Below are positions 9,087 to 18,125 of a stretch of DNA of 22,474 nt, in pieces; the first letter of the stretch is position 1; every line of letters starts with the position of its first letter. The stretch comes from Solicoccozyma terricola (lineage: Eukaryota > Basidiomycota > Tremellomycetes > Filobasidiales > Piskurozymaceae), in assembly GCA_001600875.1 (NCBI GenBank), contig BCLD01000009.1, positions 47,341 through 69,814 on the forward strand, in the 5' to 3' direction. The notes below the pieces were generated by a model that did not search any database, had not been told where the DNA came from, and saw only the letters and a list, made by a program, of their open reading frames with translations. The position numbers and the translations under genes are program-made.

Positions 9087-10202
9087 GATATGTCTGTGTC
9101 GTGAGGCGATTCGTCGGTGGAAGAAAACGTCAGTGGTAGGAAGGGTCAATCGAGCGGATGAGTAGGGGTACGGGCCCCTTGGAGACAATTGTTCGGGATA
9201 TATATATATATATGTCCAAAGGCAAGTCAGCGTTGAAAGCGGTATGAAAGGAGTTGCAGACAGGTAGGGGCAACGGAGGGCTGTGTGAAACGGGTCGCAG
9301 GACAAGTTGGAAACGGTTGGCCTTTTTGACGTTGTATGATTGTTCTTGCTCGAGGGTTGGAGGTTGTCGCCCATGTCATCCATTTATCCGGCGTCCGCTC
9401 GCTGGAACTGGCAACGTCCCGCTGAGATTTGTCGCCTAACAGCTGTTCCATAAGCTGCATAGCTGATTATCTCGATTGTCGTCTTCAAGCGGTAAGAGGA
9501 AATAGCCAATACGCATACTGCGCAGAACGAGACGAAACCGCAGGACTGGGTAGCTAGCGAGAGGCTCAAAACTTCACCCAAAAGTCGACGTTCAAGATGA
9601 AGGCGTTATACGTCGCGGTATACCCCTTCGCGTACCACCACTCGGATCCTTTTGGGAAGGCTTATCCTGTCAAGTCCGAGAAGCCGTAATGTTCTCGATT
9701 GTGGCCACTTCCCAATTCAGAGCGGACTGATGCACCATCTACTATAATAAAACTATGACGGCCGGTCTACCCAGTGCTGGAATCTAGTGAATGACAAGGC
9801 ATATAGGAGACAAGAGGAGGTGTCGTGTTAGTGGCCGGAAAACAAATTTCCATTTCTGTCGTCGTGAAGCGATAATCTACTATTTCTGTGCGGAACAGAG
9901 ACGAAGAGGTAAATCAAGTTCCTACGAGAAGGCAAACTATCTGTAACTGCTGGCATCGATGTCGATTGCTAGAACACTCGGCTGCTGCCAGCGTGTATTC
10001 AAGTGATATGGAAGTGGGTCTGCGTACGTCTATCCAGCTTCTGTCGACGGTACAACTCCAGGAATAGACTATGATATGCTAGCAATTTACAAACATTTTC
10101 TGAGGCTGGGTATTGCAATGCCTCGTAGGTTACTGTTGCACAGCGGGTACTTCCTCCCTCGCAATAGATATTCTCATAACCTTCAGACAGACGGGACGTC
10201 GT
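9087..10202. other. 1.1-kb intergenic region with AT-repeat promoter
   Basis: Lies between the 5' end of the hypothetical gene and the stop of the FAD oxidase, both on the minus strand. A perfect 16-nt AT dinucleotide run (9198-9213) sits about 112 nt upstream of the ATG at 9086 and is a likely TATA element. A 30-codon frame on the plus strand (9597-9689, beginning MKALYVAVYPFAYHH) is the only other coding-like stretch; it is too short to call. Nothing recognisable is seen from 9690 to 10200. Confidence 0.5.
9198..9213 (-). promoter_or_regulatory. AT-dinucleotide run, putative TATA element
   Basis: Sixteen alternating A/T bases about 112 nt upstream of the start codon of the intronless hypothetical gene. 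Position and sequence fit a TATA element; it could equally be a simple microsatellite. Confidence 0.4.
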
Positions 10203-11609
10203 TCAAGCGGACGGTTTGATATTCTGATTCAAGTTGAAGAGATTATTCGGGTCGTACCTATGTTTGATCTCTGATAGCCGAGGGTAGTTCTCTCTGTAGG
10301 ACGCTTTCACGTTGTCCGCGCCCTCATCCATCATCATGTTCAAGTATCCTCCACCCAGTGAATAGGGATGCAGCGCCGTCCAGTAGTCCTTTGCCCATCG
10401 AATGATTCGCTCGTTGTTAGCTGGATCCGGGTCAACGCCGACGATAACCTCGGAGAAGTTGGCATCCCGGAAGCTAAAAGCGGTGTCGCTCGACTTGACC
10501 CGATGAGCGACGTTGTTGATGGGATAGAGGTGCATCGTGGAGTGCATTGTGGGCAGGGCGGCGGCGTGTTGAATGTGCGTATCAATCGCCTCCTCGTTGA
10601 GTTCCTTGAAGAAGTCAGCTTTCCAATACCACTGATGACCCGGCGGATAGAGGCCATCGAACATGGACTGCAATGCCGGCCACGGGATGGGCCCAGCGAG
10701 ATCCAGAGCAGGTGGAAGACTTGTTCGTATCCCTTTGAAGGCCTCCTCCGCCTTGTCCAGCGGACCGCTGTTACACCAAACGACCGCACACATCTTCTGA
10801 AGGTGGAACGGCTCCGGGAAGGGTGGCGCTGGCGGCACCGTCACGAACGCAAACCACCCGTTCATGTCCTTTGGTTCGGTCAGGATAAAGTCGCGCCAGT
10901 ACCTGAGGACCTCCTTCGCTTGACTCATTGGCCAGAACATTGGACCTCCATAAACCACGTTCACTGGGTGTAGCTTGAATAGGAACGAGGTGACGACTCC
11001 GAAATTGCCGCCGCCACCACGTACAGCCCAGAATAAGTCGGTGTGCGTCTCGGCATTTGCAGTGACAAAGGTGCCATCGGCAAGGACCATATCGACGGCC
11101 AGGAGACTGTCGATCGTTAGGCCCAGGATGGGAGACATGTAGCCTATACCGCCACCCAATGTCAACCCGCCAACTCCGGTTGTGGATATAAACCCACCGG
11201 GAGTAGCAAGACCAAACGGATGTGTCGCATGGTCTAGCTCGCCCCAGGTGCAACCCCCGTCTACACGAACGTTACGAGCTATCGGATCTACACGGATACC
11301 CTTCAGACCCGAAAGATCGATCACCAGACCATCATCACAGGTGCCCAGACCGGGCCCGCTGTGGCCGCCACCTCGTACCGCCAACCGGAGGGTTTGCTCG
11401 CGTGCAAAATTGACGGCTGCGATGACATCGGCGACATCAGAGCATTGAGCGATGAGGGCCGGTCGCTTGACGATCATGGCGTTATAGATCCGACAAGCCT
11501 GTTCGTATCCATCGTCACCAGGTCCAAGTAATGCGCCCCGCATTCGCGCTCGAAGTCCTTGGACGACTTCGTCCTTCAAAGAGTTGCTGAGCTGCTGTGG
11601 TCGCTCCAT
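10203..11609 (-). CDS. FAD-linked oxidase, berberine-bridge-enzyme type
   Basis: A 468-residue flavoprotein oxidase of the PCMH/VAO fold. The FAD-binding domain (about residues 45-185) contains LRLAVRGGGHSGPGLG, TWGELDHATHPFGLATPGG and TTGVGGLTLGGGIGYMSPILG. H83 in GGGHS is the residue that covalently binds FAD through 8-alpha-N in this family. The second Cys linkage of bicovalent members is absent: ISTTG stands where they carry Cys. The C-terminal BBE domain ends in YPRLSEIKHRYDPNNLFNLN. No signal peptide is seen, so it is probably cytosolic, unlike secreted fungal BBE enzymes. It likely oxidises an alcohol, amine or sugar with O2; the substrate is unknown. The gene has no introns while most neighbours have 3-11, and the sequence resembles bacterial 6-hydroxynicotine-oxidase-like proteins, hinting at horizontal transfer. 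Confidence 0.93.
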   Translation of the reverse strand: MERPQQLSNSLKDEVVQGLRARMRGALLGPGDDGYEQACRIYNAMIVKRPALIAQCSDVADVIAAVNFAREQTLRLAVRGGGHSGPGLGTCDDGLVIDLSGLKGIRVDPIARNVRVDGGCTWGELDHATHPFGLATPGGFISTTGVGGLTLGGGIGYMSPILGLTIDSLLAVDMVLADGTFVTANAETHTDLFWAVRGGGGNFGVVTSFLFKLHPVNVVYGGPMFWPMSQAKEVLRYWRDFILTEPKDMNGWFAFVTVPPAPPFPEPFHLQKMCAVVWCNSGPLDKAEEAFKGIRTSLPPALDLAGPIPWPALQSMFDGLYPPGHQWYWKADFFKELNEEAIDTHIQHAAALPTMHSTMHLYPINNVAHRVKSSDTAFSFRDANFSEVIVGVDPDPANNERIIRWAKDYWTALHPYSLGGGYLNMMMDEGADNVKASYRENYPRLSEIKHRYDPNNLFNLNQNIKPSA

Positions 11610-12276
11610 TGTTCCGTTTCTTATTTGTGTCGTTTGAAGTGTAGAACTACATAATGTTCATCAGTGGGGTGGTGAACGAAGGGAATTTATATGTTGCAAT
11701 TTGCGAAATGGCAGTGTGAATGGAATCAACCAATTTTCGTTCTCGGATGCTATGTATGGTCAGCTGACTTTTCTAATCTGGCTTGGAATTTGCTATGCGG
11801 GCGCAAGGTAAGGCAGTGTTATCAGCAAAAAGATTCCAGACCGACAAAGTTTTCTCTTGGCACTCCCATTCTAGAGTCTGGACCTGTGATGGCGCAGGTG
11901 TGATGTGAGTAACGATTGTGAGAAGCAGCTGTGTTGCACAGGACGGCACCGATTTGTTGCCACCCAATCCCCCTCAGCCCAATCCCTCCCTCCCCCAAGA
12001 CAGGACATCGAAGCTTTAGCTTCCCATCTTCCCGTCAACCATGCTGCACTGCTAAATGTATTACTCAAGTGTTGAATGTCATTGGGGGTATGTGATGAGA
12101 TGAATCTCCACTTCAACGGTTGTGAGGCTGTGTTGCCTGGCCCATCGCTGTCATCCTGTAGCATCTTGAGCGTTTTCCGGATAATATCGACAGAGCAATT
12201 ACAGTCTTCTATATACAGCTCCTTGGGACCTAGATCTTCTCTACACCCTCCACGATTAATAAGACACATCGTATTT
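11610..12276. promoter_or_regulatory. Promoter region of the FAD oxidase and 3' flank of the TauD-like gene
   Basis: About 670 bases without a coding exon. On the minus strand TATAAA (complement of 11686-11691) lies about 77 nt upstream of the oxidase ATG. The right part (about 12000-12276) should contain the 3' UTR of the TauD-like gene, whose stop is at 12277-12279. Short open frames here lack coding character. Confidence 0.45.
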
Positions 12277-13998
12277 TCATTCTGCATCCAACGGACACGT
12301 CTCCGGCTGATTATTAACCTGAATTCCACCTCGTTTCCTCAGATCGCTATCTGGGAACGGGCGTTTCCATCCTCCTTCCGAGACGGGCGTTGATAGCCAT
12401 AATCGGAGGAGGTGACGACGTGGTAGAGGTGGTAGGTAGTCTGTGTAAGCAGTTCGGGCGTGGAATACGTGGGCTAACACGGGGAAACAAGGGTCGTCGC
12501 GGGTGAGTATACGAGCCAGCCACCAACTGTCCGTCAAGCCACCACTCACTATCAGCCACGAATTGAATGTCTCCAACTTTCAAAATCATATGCAATCCTA
12601 GCCGCTGCGCGGTGTCCTCCAGGACCTGGATCGCTTGAAGCTGTTCCTCAGAGTGACCTGGGATAAGACCAGCTGTCACATGACGAGTGACTGTGCGGGC
12701 GGGGATTAGCACGAGTGAAGCCGTGGAGATGATACTCTGGAATTGGGTGGGAACTCACTGGACTTGACAAAGTAAGGGTCGTAATGGGAGATCAATCTAA
12801 GTGTGGGACGGGTTCAGCGTTCGTAGGCGACGTAGACGCTCAACTCTCTCTTTCGTCATCTCACCTGCCATCATGATAATAGAAGACCTGGGAATGCAGG
12901 TAAATTAGGCCCTGTGAGGTACACGGCGGCCCCGGCAGAAATCCAACTCACTGCCTTCTTAACCCAACCATTCTGGCCCTCTGACACCTCTCCTTTCCGA
13001 TCAAAGTACCAATTCGGCTTGGCGAGCAGCGCAGCTACGTCTGGGCGTTCCGCTTGTAGGGTGTTCCACAGATGATGTGCAGAGACGACGTCGCCTGGGA
13101 GAGAAGGAATTTCGAATGATGCGGTTTAGGGTGCAAGGGATAGATCTCAAGGCGTTCTACCGGGACTTACTCTCCCCGCCTTCCTTGGCTTTATGCAGAC
13201 AAAGTAGACCGACAATATCCGCTGCATCCGTGTGGAAGAATTGACGTGCCGAGGTACTATGTTGGTTGTGAGAACGTAAGCTGGAAGTTATTCGCAGGAA
13301 AGTGCTGCAAGTCCACCCACGAATAGATGCGAACCTTGTCAATCTGCGTTGGGTCGTTGCCTAGATCCTGTTCTCGTTGTTGGTTGTCAATGACGTGCAT
13401 ATAAAGCGTTGCAACGCTCGCTTTCGCTCGGTACTCACCTTGACATGGCCGAGAACATGGCCCTTTCCATTTTGCGATAGAGTCACACCGAAGATGGTCC
13501 CGATAGCGAGGTAGATGGCGGAAGATTTAAAGATCGGCCAAGATTCAACTGGAAGTCCTTGAATGAGGGTGAACCCAGGTCCATTCACGACGGATTCTCT
13601 GATGCTTTGTAGGAATGCGGTGAGGTCTGACGATAGAGGGAAAGTGTCCTGCCGTGCGATATCATCAGTTTCAACTGAGATCTCACTCGAGAAGGAAATC
13701 GCTCATCCACCCCTAAACTCACTTTCGAGATCGCAGTCAATGGTTTGCCACTCTTTTCAAACGCTTCAAAGGCAGTCTCCAAATCGGATATCTGCTCTGC
13801 CGACCACGTTTTTTGCCATAGCTCTGGATTCTGCCTATAATCTTCCGCCTTCCACACTGTCGGTCCGGTGACTTGGACTGGGAAACTGGAGAATGGCTGT
13901 ATGAGCTCGGCGACGGGCTCGGTCTGGCCGGCGGAGAGAACGGTGTGGAATGGCTGAGTTGCGATGGGCCTTGTGTTGAGAATCGATGGATACAAGTG
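12277..13998 (-). CDS. TauD/TfdA-family Fe(II)/2-oxoglutarate dioxygenase
   Basis: A clavaminate-synthase-like dioxygenase. Minus-strand exons: 13998(?)-13723, 13648-13439, 13367-13321, 13256-13171, 13094-12952, 12887-12865, 12796-12759, 12690-12550 and 12473-12277, giving about 340 residues. The HxD iron ligands are in ARQFFHTDAADIVGLL. The distal iron His is expected in FVADTHVFHARTAYTDY, and the 2-oxoglutarate-binding Arg in RRHLLRLWL. Other family hallmarks are TVWKAEDY, NGPGFTLIQGLP and KAKEGGES. Bacterial TauD releases sulfite from taurine, and fungal homologues act on sulfonates, but family members also use other substrates. The 5' end is unresolved: the first exon frame stays open up to 14073 with no ATG, so either an upstream exon is missed (an acceptor follows TTCATTCAG at 13999) or the start is non-AUG. 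The gene is divergent from the SfnG-like gene, which supports a sulfur role. Exon 6 is only 23 nt. Confidence 0.9.
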
Positions 13999-14360
13999 CT
14001 GAATGAAAGTGGATAGCCAGATGGACAGCGACTTTAGTAGTCTGGCAGTCGTGGCTGGAGGTGTCGGGGGACGCTACATGACGAGATCGACCAGGCGCTG
14101 TTGGCAAACGATGATGGCGAGCTCTGCTCTGCCCAGCCCTCTCGGCAAATCCCGGCCGCCACCGTCGCCTCCACTAATATCTGGTAATTGCGTGCTGCAA
14201 CAACAACTTTTTGCGCAGATGTCAGGTCCGTAGGGACTGCTGGAGATGTAGTCGGACAGAGCAGGACTGGACTGAGGACGGGGGACTGGACAGGTTCCAG
14301 TTCCAACCAAATCCAACCATCGACTCTATCCGGCTCCACCCTTTTTATCTCTCGATCACC
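13999..14360. promoter_or_regulatory. Bidirectional promoter between TauD-like and SfnG-like genes
   Basis: About 360 bases separate the first confident exon of the dioxygenase (minus) from the ATG of the monooxygenase (plus). The region must also hold the missing start of the dioxygenase. A TTTTTATC stretch lies about 20 nt before the SfnG-like ATG. A shared control region for co-regulation is inferred from the head-to-head layout. Confidence 0.5.
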
Positions 14361-15989
14361 ATGGCTCCACTTCAATTCGCATACTGGTATGTCCCGCGTC
14401 CATCCCCACCTTCATTACTCCATTATTATCTCCCGACTGACTCGGTACACTTGCCGTGACAGGGTCCCCAATGTATCCGGCGGTCTGGTCGTTAGCAAAG
14501 TACCCCAGCGGACCCATCACTCCCTCGAATACAACGTCAAACTCGCGCAGACGGCTGAGAACTTAGGGTTTGATTTCGCACTTACGCAGATTCGTTTCCT
14601 GGCTGGGTATGGTGCCGACGAGCAGCATGAGGTGAGGGTTGAACTCAGGGTTTTATATCCAATCCACTTCGCACTGTGGACCCCACCCCGCTCACACTTG
14701 TCGTCCACGACAGAGCGTCTCCTTCTCCCATGCGATCCTAGCAAAAACCGAACGTCTTCAAGTCATCGCTGCTATCCTTCCTGGCCCTTGGAACCCTACT
14801 CTCGCGGCCAAAATCCTGGCTGGTATCCATATATACACAGGAGGTCGAATCGCCGTCAATGTCGTCTCGGGTTGGTACAAGCAGGAGTTTATTTCGATCG
14901 GGGAGCCGTGGTTGGAGGTGGGTTGTTTGGGGGAGGTGAAGGGGGGGGGGGGGGTCCAAACCGCTCCATGCTAATCGAATCGACCACATAAACACCCAAC
15001 CACAGCACGAAGACCGGTACCGTCGCTCATCCGAGTTCATCCAGGTCCTTCGTGGAATTTGGACCCAGTCACCATTCAACTTCAAAGGCGACTTTTACAA
15101 CTACAACGACTACAACCTCTCCCCGAAACCCCTCACAATCGAAGAAAGTCAACCGGACGGTACGATAGTCAAACAGACTGGACCTACCATCTTCATTGGT
15201 GGCAACTCACAAGCAGCAAGACAGATGGCGGCGAAAGATAGTGACTGGTTTTTCATGAATGGGAATACGGATGACGTTTTAAAGGAGTATATTGCGGACG
15301 TTCGAGTGAAGAGTTTGGCAGAGGGTCGGAGGGTGAAGACGGCGATCAAGTGAGTTGGACGCCCACGGAAGAGACCGTATAGGCAGACTGCTTATCCGTG
15401 CACCCCACCTCAACCACCAGCGGCTTCGTCATCCTCCGAGACACTGAAGAAGAAGCCATAGCGCAGCTCGATGAAATCATAAACGGAGCTGACAAAATGG
15501 CAGTAGATCGGCTCGCTGAGGCGGTCAAGACGGCCGGTCAATCTGCGAAAGGCGGTGAAGGAATGTGGGCGACGGCGACGTTTAAAGACTTGGTGCAGTA
15601 CAATGAAGGGTTCCGTACCGGGTTGATTGGAACGGCGGAGAGCATCGCACGACGGATTATCACTTTGAAGTCATTAGGCTGTGATTTGGTTCTGGTACGT
15701 ACTGAACTCGGTCAGATGAAAGGTGATTTGTTACTTACCTCTACCTACAATCCAGACCGCCTACCTGCACTTCCAAGACGAACTGACTGATTTCGGAGAA
15801 AAGGTCCTACCCCTCGTTCGCCAATACGAGGCCGAAGCAGTCGCGAGTGGTGAAGCACTTCGATGGCCCACTTATGACAACTACCCTCTGCCAGCGGAGA
15901 TCGAGGAGCAGACTCCTGTAGCAAAGCGAGTACTTGAAGAGTCCGACCTCCAGGCTGAGGCTTCGAAGAAGGTGAAGGTAACTGCTTAG
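14361..15989 (+). CDS. sfnG-like: Flavin-dependent dimethylsulfone monooxygenase (SfnG-like, luciferase-like fold)
   Basis: A 416-residue two-component, FMNH2-dependent monooxygenase of the bacterial luciferase/SsuD family. Six exons: 14361-14386, 14463-14631, 14714-14917, 15006-15349, 15421-15694 and 15756-15989. The match to bacterial SfnG (dimethylsulfone to methanesulfinate) runs along almost the whole chain: FAYWVPNVSGGLVVSK, GFDFALTQIRFLAGYGAD, VIAAILPGPWNPTLAAK, GRIAVNVVSGWYKQEF, HEDRYRRSSEFIQVLRGIWT, SDWFFMNGN, DLVQYNEGFRTGLIGT. The final 40 or so residues, ending EASKKVKVTA, are a charged extension beyond the bacterial length. There is no targeting signal, so it is likely cytosolic; it would need a separate NAD(P)H:FMN reductase, not seen here. 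Intron 3 contains a 14-nt G run. The bacterial family carrying five introns implies an old acquisition or a wide fungal distribution. Confidence 0.93.
14941..14954. repeat. 14-nt poly-G run in an intron
   Basis: Fourteen consecutive G within intron 3 (14918-15005) of the SfnG-like gene, here in transcript sense as G rather than C. Confidence 0.85.
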
Positions 15990-16230
15990 TGTAGGCGGAT
16001 GTACATATATTTCCTTAAGATCCTATTTATTCGTCTACATCTCACGCCTGAAGGCGCAGCCGGTGATGGCCAATCTTCATCTTTCCTTACACTGTTACGT
16101 GATCTCTACGGATATCGTTTACACTCCCTGGAAAAGAGTCCCAGCAGGCAGAGGCACCAAAGTGTCACGCAAGATAGTGATTTAGAATACAAATGTTCAT
16201 ATTACAATATGTTATGGATCTCGCTACATG

Positions 16231-17600
16231 TTATGCCTGCACGCGCACCCGTTGATGAGACCTCAGTCTTCTACCTTCTCCACAAGAATACACGATCTCG
16301 CTCCTCTTCCTCTTGCCGGCTGACGGCGCCACAGCCACTGTTACTGGTTGGCTTACTGGTGGTGTATCCTCTACCCGAAATATGGATTTATGGCCGCCCT
16401 TCACCTTGCCCTCCTCCATATCAGCCAGTCCACGCTCAATACCCGCCAATCCATCGCTTGAAACGCTGTAGCGTCCCGCCTCGACCTTCCCATCTCGCAT
16501 GAGGCGTTCGAGATATCCTAACAGTGAGAGGGACCAATCGTGCTGCCCGTAGAAAGTTGTGCTGAAGCTGAGGCGTATTTCTTCGACGCCTGACGACGAG
16601 GTCTCTTGTGTGTTTTTGGGGCTTCCAGCTACAGCCACTAGACGTCTCCTTTTGCCTTGCAGGGGTTTGATCGATTGACTGTGATGCAGTAGTTCCATGC
16701 AGTGTTTCGCTGTGTCGCTACCGATGTTGTCGATGGCATGGATGAGCTGAGAGGTTGTGGCTCCGTTAGCATCGTATATAATGCAATTGTTCAATGATGC
16801 TGTCTTACGTCTCCCCCAGTGATACTTTTTATCTGCTCGATCTGCTCCTCCGCTGGCAAGTCTCTATCGATAACGGCAGTAGCTCCTAGTCCAACGAGAT
16901 ACTCCTCATGTACAGTCGACGCAGTGCAGATGACCCGCCATCCTGCTTCGCGGGCGAGTTGAATGGTGAATATCCCCGTGGAGGCCGCGCCAGACCATAT
17001 TCTGGAGGAATCTGGTAAGATAAAGCTTGAGGAAACACAAAAGGCAGAGACTTACAGAATCCATGGTTTTCTATCGGACTTCTCTACCGAATTCATAGGC
17101 AAGCCCAGCGACTTGAAGAGCACCACGCTTGCCGTTAACAGACCAGTGCCGAAAGTCGCCGCCTGCTCCTCGGTCATGTTTTCTGGTAGTCTACCGACTT
17201 CATTGGCGTGGTGTACCGAGTATCCTTGAAATGCAGCTGATGCAGGTCGAGCGGAATTAGAGCAAAACCAGACCTGCATGTCCACGCGAGTGAGTGGAGG
17301 ACATTTTCATCGAGGAGGACTCTTGCTTACTCGATCGCCCCTTCGTAGCCTCTTGACGTCGCTTCCAGTCTGCCATACGACACCGCTACCATCTCTACCC
17401 ATCACTCTCTTCTCCCCTGTCAATGCGAATCTGTGCTTGACACCTTTCCAGTCGTATGGATTGAGCGCTACATAGGAAGTTTTGACCAGCACTTCGTCTT
17501 TATCAATGGTGGGTATAGGTCGTTGGTACTGAAGGTCCCAGATATCACTGCTGGCAGTACTATCATCACCCGGCAGTCTGGCTGTCAGCGCTGCATTCAT
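16231..17600 (-). CDS. Medium-chain dehydrogenase/reductase, quinone-oxidoreductase (zinc-type ADH-like) family
   Basis: A 398-residue NAD(P)H-dependent MDR oxidoreductase in four exons: 17600-17331, 17273-17056, 17001-16809 and 16746-16231. The GroES-like domain carries VLVKTSYVALNPYDWK and GRDGSGVV, then LRRGDRVW. The helix before the Rossmann fold has EEQAATFGTGLLTA, followed by the nucleotide-binding motif WSGAASTGIFTIQLAREAGW. These patterns fit the fungal toxD/quinone-reductase-like branch, which lacks catalytic zinc. The C terminus after KGGHKSIFRVEDTPP carries about 45 extra residues, Val/Pro then strongly basic (GKRKRSEIV...RRLRSHQRVRVQA). The ATG at 17600 was chosen over the open frame extending to 17663, which has no in-frame ATG upstream. 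It is convergent with the SfnG-like gene (241 bp between stops) and divergent from the transporter, so it may reduce or oxidise an intermediate of the same pathway. Confidence 0.9.
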
Positions 17601-18125
17601 GGTGATGAGATGTCTTGTCGTTAATGCTCTGTGAATCGCCCTCGCAAACGAGCACCCACCCAACCCAATCCCAAGTTAAACCCGTCTAAACCGACACAGG
17701 GCCGATTGGATATCATGATGATGACCAGCTTCAAAGGACATTGGGTGATAGTTGCAAGAGTGATTGCGATTAACTGCATGTATCCATCCATCCAATAAAA
17801 TCCGAATACATTTGGCACAATCCTTTGCATTGCCATTTCTCACGATTTGAATTGAATTTCTGACTTTCTTGCCTAGTCGCACGCCACTACTCAGGCACGG
17901 TGCTGTTCTCATCACGCGATTCAATTGAAAGGACAATATTATTGGCAGGATATTGGAATGGTCGTTCGTACAGACGACATCGCAGAGAGGATCTGCCATG
18001 GTCGAAGATTGTTTTCATTGGAGGAGCTGCAGCGAATTAAGACCAGGGTTCAGCACAGAAAAAAAAAGGAAAAATCCTTACCGATTCGGAAGACAAGCGC
18101 TCCTTTATTCTCTCAAAACAGCAAC
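17601..18125. promoter_or_regulatory. Divergent promoter between the MDR dehydrogenase and DUR3-like transporter
   Basis: About 525 non-coding bases between two head-to-head start codons. GATA cores occur at 17709, 17747 (TGATAG, fitting the HGATAR consensus of fungal nitrogen regulators) and 17949. GATA control would suit a urea-type transporter, but such short cores occur by chance. A purine-rich stretch with a run of seven or eight A precedes the transporter start (about 18058-18075). Confidence 0.4.

Noticed and set aside
9087..9383. Upstream extension of the hypothetical protein to an ATG at 9383
   Set aside because: It translates an AT-repeat and low-complexity sequence; the ATG at 9086 begins the protein-like part.
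10368..10973. 201-codon plus-strand frame
   Set aside because: Antisense shadow of the FAD oxidase gene with no family features.
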